Shown: one piece after another, positions 8,052 through 16,094 of the stretch
Position numbering within the stretch: position 1 is the first letter of the stretch
How the letters are laid out: each line of letters opens with the position of its first letter
Origin: Coriobacteriia bacterium
Lineage (GTDB): Bacteria > Actinomycetota > Coriobacteriia > Anaerosomatales > SLCP01
Assembly: GCA_014859265.1 (NCBI GenBank)
Contig: JACUUN010000011.1
Location: 1-38,125, forward strand
Length of the DNA stretch: 38,125 nt
Direction of reading: 5' to 3'
Position numbers and translations under genes: made by a program
Notes under the pieces: generated by a model
Database searches by the model: none
What the model was told of the DNA's origin: nothing
The model's input: only the letters and a program-made list of their open reading frames with translations

Positions 8052-8834
8052 CTACGCCCCCATGAGGTTCTCGAGGCCGATGATGAGACCGGAGCGGGAG
8101 ACTACCTCGCGGACGGCAAGGACGACACCGGGCATAAACGAGGTGCGGTCGATGGAGTCGTGACGGACGGTGAGCGTCTGGCCCTGCCCGCCGAAGATGA
8201 CTTCCTGGTGCGCGACGAGACCAGGCAGCCGGACGCTGTGGATGCACACATCGTTGACGAGCGCCCCGCGCGCACCTTCGGCGAGTTCGGTCTCCCGGCC
8301 TGGACTCGCAGGAGCATCGCCGCGGGAGGCGGCGATCAGCGAGGCGGTACGGAGCGCGGTGCCCGAGGGGGCGTCGGCCTTGTGGTCGTGATGCAGCTCG
8401 ATGATCTCGACGTGGGGCATGAAGCGAGCAGCTTCTTGAGCGAAACGCATCATGAGCACCGCGCCGATCGCGAAGTTCGGGGCGACAAAGAGGCAGACGT
8501 CGGGAGCACCCCCGGACAGCTCACGGAGTCTCTCCTCGGCGACACCGGTGGTGCCGAGCACGCAGTGGACACCCGCCGCGAGCGCCAGCCGGAGGTTTTC
8601 CTCGACCGCGTCCGGGTGAGTGAAGTCCACCATGACCGCGGGCCGGGACGCTTCCAATGCGGCTGCGAGGTCCGCAGAGCAGATCAGCTCTCCCCCGGCA
8701 CCGTCATCGACGGGACGTCCGTCATGTCCAGGGTCCACTGCGGCCACGGTGCGGATATTGTCGGCCGCGGTGAGGGTTCGTACGACCTCGCGGCCCATGC
8801 GTCCAGCGGCACCGTTGACAAGTACATCGATCAT
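8052..8834 (-). CDS. dapB: 4-hydroxy-tetrahydrodipicolinate reductase
   Basis: This 260-residue NAD(P)H-dependent reductase acts on the DapA product in the diaminopimelate pathway. The Rossmann motif NGAAGRMGREV lies at about 7-17, GTTG at about 94-97, and the signature ELHHDHKADAPSGTA at about 146-160 includes the catalytic His-His pair and Lys. The length is close to the family norm (about 265). The start is ATG at 8834, 23 bp after the M16 peptidase stop. It lies directly upstream of the aspartokinase gene, with dapA the third gene of the cluster. Confidence 0.96.
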   Translation of the reverse strand: MIDVLVNGAAGRMGREVVRTLTAADNIRTVAAVDPGHDGRPVDDGAGGELICSADLAAALEASRPAVMVDFTHPDAVEENLRLALAAGVHCVLGTTGVAEERLRELSGGAPDVCLFVAPNFAIGAVLMMRFAQEAARFMPHVEIIELHHDHKADAPSGTALRTASLIAASRGDAPASPGRETELAEGARGALVNDVCIHSVRLPGLVAHQEVIFGGQGQTLTVRHDSIDRTSFMPGVVLAVREVVSRSGLIIGLENLMGA

Positions 8835-8857
8835 GGTATGCCCTCCCCTCTTGGCGT

Positions 8858-10108
8858 CTACCCTACCAGGTGGGCTACGTCATCGGCGGAGTACGGTCCG
8901 ATCATGGCGAGCACACGCTCCCGGTCGAGAACATCGGTCGCGACACGGCGCGCTGAAGCCAGGTCGACGGCGTCGATTCGCTCGACGACCTCATCGACGG
9001 AGATCAGCTCGCCACCGGTCACCGCGTTCTTGCCGAGTCTCGTCATGCGATTGCGAGTGCTCTCCAGGCCGAGGACGAGATGCCCCTTGATGGACTCTTT
9101 GGCACGTGACAGCTCGTCAGCGGTCAGTCCGGATGTCAGCAGGCGCTCTATCTCGGACTGGATGAGGCGCACTACCTGCTCGGCATTGCCAGGACGCGTT
9201 CCTGCGTACACCGTGAACTGGCCGGTGTCCTGATAAAGCGCGTGGAAGCTGTATACCGCGTAGGCGAGGCCTTTCTTCTCACGGATCTCCTGGAAGAGCC
9301 GCGAGGACATGCCCCCGCCGAGGACAGTGTCCACGACGGCGAGCGTGAAGCGATCGGAATGCCGTGCGTTCAGGCAAGAAACGCCGTAGCAAATGTGCGT
9401 CTGCTCGGTGTCCTTCTCGATGACCGCCAGGCGCCCCGTCGAGGGCGATTCGGCAGCAGGGCGATCGCTACGCGGGCCTTCAGGCAGGACGAGGTGGGCC
9501 CTCACGAGTTCGACGAGAGCGTCGTGATCAACGCTGCCGGCCGCTGCGACAACGCAGTTGCCGGTCAGGTAGTGCCGCGTGCGAAAGGCGACTGACGCCA
9601 TGTGGTCGAATCCGCCGACAGTGTCACTGTTGCCCAGTATCGGCAGACCGATCGGGTGTTCTGGCCAGAGCGCCCGGGAGAACAGCTCGTGGATGCGGTC
9701 GTCAGGAGTGTCCTCCATGCGGGCGATCTCCTCGATGACCACTTCCCGCTCCTTGGTGCAGGAGTCATCGGTGAGCGACGCATTGCACACCATGTCCGAG
9801 AGGAGCTCGATCGCAGTGGGAAGGTGCTCATCGATCACGCGCGAGTAGTAGCACGTGTACTCCTTGCTGGTAAACGCGTTGAGCTCAGCACCGAGACGGT
9901 CGAACGTCTCGGAGATGTCCGCGGCCGAGCGTGTCGGTGTCCCCTTGAACATCATGTGCTCCATGAAGTGGGACATGCCGGCTTCCGCTGGGCTCTCGTC
10001 ACGGCTACCGACGGAGAACCACACGCCAAGCGCCACGGTCCTCACCGAGTCAAGGGACTCGGTGAGGACCGTCACGCTGTTGTCGAGTACGGTTTCGCGA
10101 TAGAACAT
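8858..10108 (-). CDS. M16 family zinc peptidase (MlpA/YmxG-like)
   Basis: This is a 416-residue protein from ATG at 10108; a longer frame reads back into pnp and has no family support. The inverted zinc motif HFMEH is at 47-51, with the third ligand Glu at about 126 (VVIEEIARMED), typical of pitrilysin/insulinase-like and mitochondrial processing peptidase beta-type enzymes. The C-terminal half carries LGGGMSSRLFQEIREKKGLAY, where Arg-containing motifs close the active-site chamber. There is no signal peptide, so it is probably cytosolic. The gene follows pnp by 16 bases with a weak ribosome site, the same place as mlpA/ymxG in Bacillus. The substrate is unknown from sequence. Confidence 0.93.
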   Translation of the reverse strand: MFYRETVLDNSVTVLTESLDSVRTVALGVWFSVGSRDESPAEAGMSHFMEHMMFKGTPTRSAADISETFDRLGAELNAFTSKEYTCYYSRVIDEHLPTAIELLSDMVCNASLTDDSCTKEREVVIEEIARMEDTPDDRIHELFSRALWPEHPIGLPILGNSDTVGGFDHMASVAFRTRHYLTGNCVVAAAGSVDHDALVELVRAHLVLPEGPRSDRPAAESPSTGRLAVIEKDTEQTHICYGVSCLNARHSDRFTLAVVDTVLGGGMSSRLFQEIREKKGLAYAVYSFHALYQDTGQFTVYAGTRPGNAEQVVRLIQSEIERLLTSGLTADELSRAKESIKGHLVLGLESTRNRMTRLGKNAVTGGELISVDEVVERIDAVDLASARRVATDVLDRERVLAMIGPYSADDVAHLVG

Positions 10109-10124
10109 CAGCGTGTCCCGCCGC

Positions 10125-12314
10125 CTAGTGACGACGGCGCGGCTTGCGATCGCCGCGGTCAGCGCCACGCTCGCGGTCTGGCCGGTCGCCGCCGCCGTGA
10201 GGCTTACGGTCGCCACCACCACCGCCGGTCGACGGGGGCGCCTCAGGCTTGTCGATGCGATCGAGACTGATCTTGCCGCGATCGTCGATGTCGAGCACCT
10301 CGACCTCGACCTCATCGCCTACAGCGAGCACATCCTCGACCTTCTCGACGCGGCCCTTGGCGACACGCGAGATGTGGAGCAGGCCATCCTTGCCCGGGGT
10401 GAGCTCGATGAAGGCGCCAAACGCCTGTATAGACACAACGCGGCCCTTGTAGCGCTCGCCGATCTCGGGGACCTTGACGATGAGCTGGATGCGACGGACC
10501 GCCTCCTCGCCGCCCTGGTCGCGCGAGGCCACGAAGATGGTGCCGTCCTCCTGGATATCTATCTGCGCGCCGGTCTCCTCCTGGATGCCCCGGATGACCT
10601 TGCCGCCCGAACCGATGACTTCGCGGATTTTGTCGACAGGGATCTTGACGGTGAGGATGCGGGGTGCGAACTGCGAGAGTTCCTCGCGCGGCACGTCGAT
10701 GGCCTCGAGCATCTTGGAGAGGATGTGCGCGCGGCCGTCTTTAGCTTGACGGAGCGCTGTCTCGAGTATCTCGTAGGACAGGCCCTTGGCTTTGTTGTCC
10801 ATCTGCAGTGCTGTGATGCCCTGCTCGGTCCCGGCGACCTTGAAGTCCATGTCGCCGAGGAAGTCCTCGAGGCCCTGGATGTCGGAGAGCACCGCGACGC
10901 GGTCGCCCTCCTTGACCAGTCCCATGGCGATACCGGATACAGGTGCCTTGATGGGCACTCCGGCGTCCATGAGCGCGAGCGACGAGCCGCACACCGAGCC
11001 CATCGAGCTTGAGCCGTTCGACTCGAGGACCTCAGAGACGATACGGATCGTGTAGGGGAACTCGTCTTCGGCAGGAAGCATCGGCACGAGTGCGCGTTCG
11101 GCCAGGGCACCGTGACCGATTTCACGGCGCTTCGGGCCGCGCATGAACCCGGTCTCACCCGTGCAGAACGGCGGGAAGTTGTAGTGGTGCATGTAGCGCT
11201 TACCCTCGGACACGTCGATGGTGTCGATGCGCTGCCACTCAGAGAGCATGCCGAGCGTGAGCACGGAGAGCACCTGGGTCTGCCCGCGCGTGAACAGACC
11301 GGATCCGTGAGCGCGGGGCAGGTAGCCCGCCACGCTCGTGACCTGGCGGATCTCGTCAGTACGACGACCGTCGGCACGCTCGCCCTCATCGAGGACCATG
11401 GCACGCATAGTCTTCTTCTCGAGTTCCTTGAGAAGGGCCTTGATGTCCTTGCCGTCTGCGGTCAGCTCCTCCTCGGTGAAGGTCGCAAGGACCTCGTCCT
11501 TGACCGCGACGACGCCGTTCATGCGAGAGAACTTGTCTGCGTTGTGGAGCGCCGCGCGCATCTTCTCCGAGCCGGCGGCAAACACCCGCTCGCGCAGCGA
11601 CTCGTCTATGGTGTGAATCGGTACCTCCATCGGCGTGACGTCGGCCTGTGCGACGAAGCGCTCCTGGACGGCGCAGAACTCGGCGATCGCCTCCTGTGCG
11701 AAGGTGAGCGCTGCGAGCATGTCGTCCTCGGAGACCTCGTACGCGCCGGCCTCGATCATGTAGACGGCATCGGGTGACCCGGCGACCACGAGGTCGAGAT
11801 CGGAGACCTCGAGCTCGTCGAAGGTCGGGTTGACGACGAACTCTCCGTCGACCCGGCCGATGCGAACGCCGGCGAGCGGTCCCTCGAAAGGAATGCCGGC
11901 GACGCGCAGCGCTGCGGAGGCGCCCATGATGCTGATGACGTCAGGCTGTGAAACCTGGTCTGCGGAGAGCACCGTCACGAGGATCTGGACTTCGTTACGG
12001 AACCCGTCGGCGAAGGCCGAGCGCAGCGGGCGGTCGATCATGCGTGCGGTGAGGATTGCCTTCTCACTCGGACGGGCCTCGCGCTTAATGAAGCCGCCCG
12101 GCAACTTGCCGGCCGCGTACATACGCTCCTCGAAATCGACGGTCAGCGGGAAGAAATCCAGGTCCTTGGGATTACGTGACGCGGTAGCCGCGACGAGCAC
12201 CATCGTGTCGCCCTGACGAACGACGACCGCTCCGCCGGCCTGCTTGGCGAGCTCCCCGGTCTCCAGGACGTACTCCTTGCCGTACAACTCGAAACGTTCG
12301 ACGATCTTTGACAT
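10125..12314 (-). CDS. pnp: Polyribonucleotide nucleotidyltransferase (PNPase)
   Basis: This 729-residue phosphorolytic 3'-to-5' exoribonuclease acts in RNA decay. It contains two RNase PH domains joined by a helical domain; the second holds the catalytic acidic run SDIQGLEDFLGDMDFK. A KH domain follows (IREVIGSGGKVIRGIQEETG), then an S1 domain (YKGRVVSIQAFGAFIEL to GKISLDRID). The last 35 residues are Gly/Asp/Arg/Lys-rich, likely a flexible RNA-binding tail. The start ATG at 12314 has AGGAGT three bases upstream. It lies downstream of rpsO, as in most bacteria, with a strong hairpin between them. Confidence 0.98.
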   Translation of the reverse strand: MSKIVERFELYGKEYVLETGELAKQAGGAVVVRQGDTMVLVAATASRNPKDLDFFPLTVDFEERMYAAGKLPGGFIKREARPSEKAILTARMIDRPLRSAFADGFRNEVQILVTVLSADQVSQPDVISIMGASAALRVAGIPFEGPLAGVRIGRVDGEFVVNPTFDELEVSDLDLVVAGSPDAVYMIEAGAYEVSEDDMLAALTFAQEAIAEFCAVQERFVAQADVTPMEVPIHTIDESLRERVFAAGSEKMRAALHNADKFSRMNGVVAVKDEVLATFTEEELTADGKDIKALLKELEKKTMRAMVLDEGERADGRRTDEIRQVTSVAGYLPRAHGSGLFTRGQTQVLSVLTLGMLSEWQRIDTIDVSEGKRYMHHYNFPPFCTGETGFMRGPKRREIGHGALAERALVPMLPAEDEFPYTIRIVSEVLESNGSSSMGSVCGSSLALMDAGVPIKAPVSGIAMGLVKEGDRVAVLSDIQGLEDFLGDMDFKVAGTEQGITALQMDNKAKGLSYEILETALRQAKDGRAHILSKMLEAIDVPREELSQFAPRILTVKIPVDKIREVIGSGGKVIRGIQEETGAQIDIQEDGTIFVASRDQGGEEAVRRIQLIVKVPEIGERYKGRVVSIQAFGAFIELTPGKDGLLHISRVAKGRVEKVEDVLAVGDEVEVEVLDIDDRGKISLDRIDKPEAPPSTGGGGGDRKPHGGGDRPDRERGADRGDRKPRRRH

Positions 12315-12400
12315 CTGACTCCTACTTCCTCTACCTCTTCACTCCACGCCCCGTGCGCGGAGACCTCTCTACTACCTGCGCATCCGGCGTCCGGTAGTAA

Positions 12401-12428
12401 GAAGGCGGGAACTCTCTCTCCCGCCTTC
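12401..12428 (-). terminator. rpsO-pnp intergenic hairpin (partial terminator or processing site)
   Basis: On the minus strand GAAGGCGGGA and TCCCGCCTTC form a perfect 10-bp stem around an 8-base loop, followed by TTACTACC rather than a clean T-run. It lies 19 bases after the rpsO stop. By position it matches the rpsO terminator/processing region known between rpsO and pnp in other bacteria. Read-through into pnp is likely, as no separate pnp promoter is evident. Confidence 0.65.
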
Positions 12429-12447
12429 GGAGTGCCTATGTGGGTTC

Positions 12448-12717
12448 TTACCCGCGGATGCCGAGTTCCGCGGTGATTGCGCGGTAGCGCTCGATGTCGG
12501 TCTTCTTGAGATAGCCGAGGAGCCTACGGCGCTGGCCGACAAGCATCAGCAGACCGCGGCGCGTGTGGTGGTCCTTCTTGTGAGTCTTGAGGTGCTCGGT
12601 AAGGTCGCGGATACGCTGCGTGAGGAGCGCGATTTGAACCTCGGGAGAGCCGGTGTCGTCCTCGGCTCGTGCATACTTGGAGATAATCTCCGACTTCGTG
12701 TCTTTGGACAGCGGCAT
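12448..12717 (-). CDS. rpsO: 30S ribosomal protein S15
   Basis: This 89-residue S15 is an early assembler that binds 16S rRNA helices 20-22. The conserved block [21 protein letters not shown] and the [17 protein letters not shown] segment are present, and the length is exactly that of the family. The start ATG at 12717 is preceded by AAAGGTGA seven bases upstream. It has its own likely promoter at 12812-12820 and an untranslated leader of roughly 88 bases with two hairpins. In several phyla S15 represses its own synthesis by binding such leaders. Confidence 0.98.
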   Translation of the reverse strand: MPLSKDTKSEIISKYARAEDDTGSPEVQIALLTQRIRDLTEHLKTHKKDHHTRRGLLMLVGQRRRLLGYLKKTDIERYRAITAELGIRG

Positions 12718-12746
12718 ACTTCATTCACCTTTCTGTTCATGTACAC

Positions 12747-12779
12747 CCCCGTCCGGGGCCCGCGTCGGTGATTCGCGGG
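12747..12779 (-). promoter_or_regulatory. Tandem hairpins in the rpsO leader (candidate S15 autoregulatory RNA)
   Basis: On the minus strand CCCGCG (12774-12779) pairs with CGCGGG (12759-12764) around a 9-base loop. It is followed directly by CCCC-GGAC-GGGG (12758-12747). Both lie between the proposed promoter and the ribosome site of rpsO. The structure is seen in sequence; S15 binding is inference from the known habit of rpsO leaders. Confidence 0.45.
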
Positions 12780-12811
12780 TCTCAGGCGAGGGTAAGCAAT
12801 ACAACCGTCGT

Positions 12812-12820
12812 ATAATACCA
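12812..12820 (-). promoter_or_regulatory. Extended -10 promoter for rpsO
   Basis: The minus strand reads TGTGGTATTATACG, with the extended -10 TGG-TATTAT at 12820-12812. It is an isolated AT-rich island in GC-rich DNA. No good -35 lies 16-18 bases upstream, as is common for extended -10 promoters. It is almost identical to the element before rpsB. Confidence 0.65.
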
Positions 12821-12861
12821 CAAGATAGACAGTCGGCGCCCGAGCGTCCGGACATTGATTC

Positions 12862-13791
12862 CTACGGGTGCATCGAGCGACGGACCTCGTCGATGTCGCG
12901 CGCAATCGCCGCCGCGAGTTCCGCATCAGATTCGAAGGTGCACTGATCGCGCAAGCGATGGCTGAATCCCACCGTCATGATCCGGCCGTAGAGGTCGCCG
13001 GCGAAGTCGAGGATGTGCGCTTCAAGCCGGTCATGCGCCATCGGATACATCGGCGGGATGCCGACGGACAACGCTGCCGGATGGGGGGTACCGTCGATGA
13101 GCGCCCATCCTGAGTAGACTCCATCGAGCGGGAGAGCCGCGTGCTCGACGGGCAGTAGGTTGGCTGTCGAGATGCCGAGAACCTGCCGGCCATGGCCACG
13201 ACCCCGCACGACCCGGCCCGAAACACGGTGCTCCCTGCCGAGGAGCGCGGCGGCGTCCTGAACGTCGCCCGACGCGACGAGATCGCGGATGCGTGTGGAC
13301 GTCACCGGCGTGCCGCCCGCGGTGACGAGCTCCTGGGCGCGCACGACGAAACCGTGGGCGTCCCCTGCAGTGGTCAGGGTGAGTACAGTGCCTTCGGCGT
13401 AGCGCCCGAACCGGAAATCCGTCCCGACGTGGACGGCACGGGGACTGAGCGCGGAGAGGAGCACCTTTGCGAGGAATCTCTCGGGAGAGAGCGCCGCCAG
13501 GGCGGTGTCGAACGGGATAACGAGTACACGGTGCGCACCCGCCTCAAGGAGAAAATCGCACTTGTCGGCAAGGGTGAGGAGTTGTGGTGCGGGAGCATCA
13601 GGGGTCACCACCTGGTCGGGGTCGCGATCGAACGTGACCACCACTGATGGGAGACCGCGCGCGCGCGCATCCGCAGCTGCGTGCCTGATGAGGGCCTGGT
13701 GACCGATGTGGACGCCATCGAACACCCCGATGGCTGCCACCGCGGCGCCAAGAGGCTCGACGCCGTTCTCCCAGATGAGAACGTCGCTCAT
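12862..13791 (-). CDS. ribF: Bifunctional riboflavin kinase/FAD synthetase
   Basis: This 309-residue protein makes FMN and then FAD from riboflavin. The N-terminal nucleotidyltransferase domain shows GVFDGVHIGH at 22-31 and STRIRDLVASGDV at about 165-177. The C-terminal riboflavin kinase domain (about 185-305) has GRQVLGISTANL, LDGVYSGWALIDG and EAHILDFAGDLYG. The usual kinase motif is PTAN; here it reads STAN (208-211), a Pro-to-Ser change with Thr, Ala and Asn kept. The start ATG at 13791 overlaps the truB stop by four bases (ATGA), the standard truB-ribF pairing. A 144-bp gap with the rpsO promoter follows. Confidence 0.94.
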   Translation of the reverse strand: MSDVLIWENGVEPLGAAVAAIGVFDGVHIGHQALIRHAAADARARGLPSVVVTFDRDPDQVVTPDAPAPQLLTLADKCDFLLEAGAHRVLVIPFDTALAALSPERFLAKVLLSALSPRAVHVGTDFRFGRYAEGTVLTLTTAGDAHGFVVRAQELVTAGGTPVTSTRIRDLVASGDVQDAAALLGREHRVSGRVVRGRGHGRQVLGISTANLLPVEHAALPLDGVYSGWALIDGTPHPAALSVGIPPMYPMAHDRLEAHILDFAGDLYGRIMTVGFSHRLRDQCTFESDAELAAAIARDIDEVRRSMHP

Positions 13792-14723
13792 CGCAACACA
13801 CCACCTGCGAACACGGTTCCGGGACGAAGCATGCCATCGTCCGGAGAGAGCGTATAGACTGCATGGAGTCGCTCCTGATCTGTGAGGGCGACGGACCCGC
13901 CTGGTTCAAGTACCGGCACACATCCCGTTTCGATCGCGGCTCCCACGCGTACACGCTCCGTCTCTTCCGGTGTGAGTGTGCGGACCGGAAGTCCGAGGGC
14001 ACCGACCGGATCGGTGAAGAGGCCCGCACAGTCGGGACCGGCATCGACGACCTCATCGAGGGAGTGAGCGTTCTCAAGGGCAAGCCGGCCGCTGGCGGTG
14101 CGTCTCAATGCTGCAAGATGGGCAGCGGTGCCCAACGCGTTACCGAGGTCGCGGGCGATAGAGCGCAGGTAAGTGCCCTTGGAGACGGTGAACGAAGCGT
14201 CCCAGCACACGCCGGGGTCACGCACAACTGCGAGGTGATGCGCGGCGAGGACTTCGATGTGGCGCGGCTCGAGAGCCAGCGGGGTACCCTCGCGGGCGGC
14301 ACGGTGCGCGCTTACTCCACCACGCTTGATTGCCGAGTACGAGGGCGGAAGCTGGTCGTGGGTACCGACGAGATCCGCAATCGCCGCGGCCGCATATGCG
14401 GGGTCCCCGAGGATTGGCGGTACCGGGGCGACACGTACGGACCCGCCATCTGCGTCGTCTGTGTCGGTCTGGGTCCCGAAAGCGATTCGTGCGACGTAGG
14501 ACTTCTCAGTGCCGATGAGGAACGGGGTAAGGCGCGTTGCGGGACCTACGAGGACTACCAGAACGCCGGTGGCCGCCGGATCGAGAGTGCCCGCGTGTCC
14601 GATGCGCTGTTCGCCGGTGGAGCGACGCACCGTCGCGACGACGTCGTGACTGGTCATGCCCGCAGGTTTGTCGATAACGAGGATGCCCGAGAGTCCGGTC
14701 GCTCCCCGGCGGGATGCGGTCAC
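13788..14723 (-). CDS. truB: tRNA pseudouridine-55 synthase
   Basis: This 311-residue enzyme isomerises U55 in the T-loop of tRNA. The catalytic Asp is residue 48 in GHAGTLDPAATGVL. Other family motifs are GILVIDKPAGMTSHD (about 13-27), QLPPSYSAIKRGGVSAHRAAR and GTYLRSIARDLG, where the Arg contacts substrate. The C-terminus is a short PUA-like extension. The start is GTG at 14723, overlapping the nrnA stop by four bases. Confidence 0.97.
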   Translation of the reverse strand: MTASRRGATGLSGILVIDKPAGMTSHDVVATVRRSTGEQRIGHAGTLDPAATGVLVVLVGPATRLTPFLIGTEKSYVARIAFGTQTDTDDADGGSVRVAPVPPILGDPAYAAAAIADLVGTHDQLPPSYSAIKRGGVSAHRAAREGTPLALEPRHIEVLAAHHLAVVRDPGVCWDASFTVSKGTYLRSIARDLGNALGTAAHLAALRRTASGRLALENAHSLDEVVDAGPDCAGLFTDPVGALGLPVRTLTPEETERVRVGAAIETGCVPVLEPGGSVALTDQERLHAVYTLSPDDGMLRPGTVFAGGVLR

Positions 14724-15685
14724 GCTTCCTCACCGCCGGGCAGGTGCGGGAGCAGCTCGGCGAGGACTTCGTCGAGGTCACCCGGGTGGTTGAATCCGGC
14801 GGCTGCGATATGGCCGCCTCCATCCCAGCGGCGGGCGACGGCGCTGACGTCGAAGCCGGTCTTGGCGCGCAGGTTCACGCGGACTTCGTCGGGGTGAACA
14901 CGCAGCAGCAGGGCGACATCGATTCCCTCGAGTGCGCGAACGGCGTCAACGAGGTGTTCGGTCTCCCAGGGGTGTGCTCCGGTCTCGAGGTAGTCAGCGT
15001 CATCGATCCAGGCGTAGGCAACGCGACCACCGTTGGCCACTGTCAGGCGTGACAGCACGCGGGTCTCGAGTGCCATCGCTGCCGGAGTGCGGTTCTCGTA
15101 GAGCATACGGTGGGCTTCGGCGGCATCCGCGCCTGCTTCGAGCATTGTAGCGGCATCCCTGAGTGCATCCGGAGAGGTGTTATCGTATGCGAAGCGGCCG
15201 GTATCAGTCACGAGGGCCACCCAGCAGCAGAGCGCGACTTCGGGTGAGGGTTCATGCTCGAGCGCCCGCAGGAGCCGCCAGACCATCAGACCGGTAGCCG
15301 CGGCGCTGGAATCAGCCAGGTTGACGGTGCCGAAGTGAGTGTTATCCGGATGATGGTCGATGACGATGAGTGCCCCGGCAGCTCCCGCGAGATCCGCAGC
15401 TGCACCGAGCCGGTCGGAGCCCGGCGTGTCCAACGCGACGAAGACATGTGGCGGCTCCAGGTCGGCTGCGGGAACGAAGAGCCCGAAGCCCGGTAGGAAT
15501 GCATAGGATCCGGGAGGCTCATCGGCATCGGCAAGTGTCGGAACGGCAGGGATGCCGGTCTCCCTGAGTGCCAGAGTCAGACCGAGTACGGAACCGATGG
15601 CGTCACCGTCGGGCTTGATGTGGCTGCACACGACCACAGACGAGGCCTTGCGCAGTTCGACAGCTACGCGGTGGTAGCCGACCAT
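14720..15685 (-). CDS. nrnA: DHH/DHHA1 phosphoesterase (NrnA-type oligoribonuclease/pAp phosphatase)
   Basis: This 321-residue protein starts from ATG at 15685, with GGAGGGG in the rbfA tail. Metal-binding motifs are KPDGDAIGS (24-32), VALDTPGSD (about 83-91), IDHHPDN (109-115) and LVTDTGRF (about 158-165). The C-terminal DHHA1 domain has RWDGGGHIAAAGF. NrnA enzymes degrade nano-RNAs left by RNA decay and dephosphorylate pAp. The rbfA-nrnA-truB order is a frequent arrangement. An upstream in-frame start (15727) would lie inside rbfA and adds a basic leader with no family support. Confidence 0.93.
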   Translation of the reverse strand: MVGYHRVAVELRKASSVVVCSHIKPDGDAIGSVLGLTLALRETGIPAVPTLADADEPPGSYAFLPGFGLFVPAADLEPPHVFVALDTPGSDRLGAAADLAGAAGALIVIDHHPDNTHFGTVNLADSSAAATGLMVWRLLRALEHEPSPEVALCCWVALVTDTGRFAYDNTSPDALRDAATMLEAGADAAEAHRMLYENRTPAAMALETRVLSRLTVANGGRVAYAWIDDADYLETGAHPWETEHLVDAVRALEGIDVALLLRVHPDEVRVNLRAKTGFDVSAVARRWDGGGHIAAAGFNHPGDLDEVLAELLPHLPGGEEA

Positions 15686-15692
15686 CAGCGGT

Positions 15693-16085
15693 TCACCCCT
15701 CCGTCTCGGAGTCCGCCTCCCCCGCACGTTCCTGGCGCAGGGTAGGCGGAACGTCCTTCAGCGCCTCTGAGATACGCATCCCCTCGTCCACTGAACGGTC
15801 GATGAGGAAGCGTAACTCCGGCGTGAAACGGAGGGTGATGCGCTTCCCGAGCAGCGAACGTATGCGCCCTTTCGCCGACTCGAGCCCTTCGAGGAGTTCG
15901 GCGTAGCGCTCCGCACCGCCGTGTGTGATGACGTAGATGTTGGCAACCATCATGTCGGGGCTCACCTCGGCTGAAGTGACTGTCACCAGGTCGAGGCGCG
16001 GATCGGAGACCTCCTCGGAGAGGATGATCGCAACCGCCTCGCGAACCGTCTCGTTGACCTTGCGGGTACGAGGGGTCTGCTTCAC
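15693..16085 (-). CDS. rbfA: 30S ribosome-binding factor A
   Basis: This 130-residue KH-like protein assists late maturation of the 16S rRNA 5' end. It has the family pattern RTRKVNETVREAVAIILSEE, DPRLDLVTVTSAEVSPDM and RFTPELRFLIDRSVDEGMRI. The tail is acidic. The start is GTG at 16085, nine bases after the infB stop, with GGGAG upstream. Placement after infB is the usual order. Confidence 0.96.
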   Translation of the reverse strand: MKQTPRTRKVNETVREAVAIILSEEVSDPRLDLVTVTSAEVSPDMMVANIYVITHGGAERYAELLEGLESAKGRIRSLLGKRITLRFTPELRFLIDRSVDEGMRISEALKDVPPTLRQERAGEADSETEG

Positions 16086-16094
16086 GGCCGCTCC

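Noticed and set aside
7908-9233. Plus-strand open frame of 441 codons
   Set aside because: Antisense to the aspartokinase, dapB and the M16 peptidase, all with clear motifs.
10109-10315. N-terminal extension of the M16 peptidase
   Set aside because: It overlaps the PNPase tail, is Ser/Arg/Ala-rich and lacks conservation; ATG at 10108 fits the family start.
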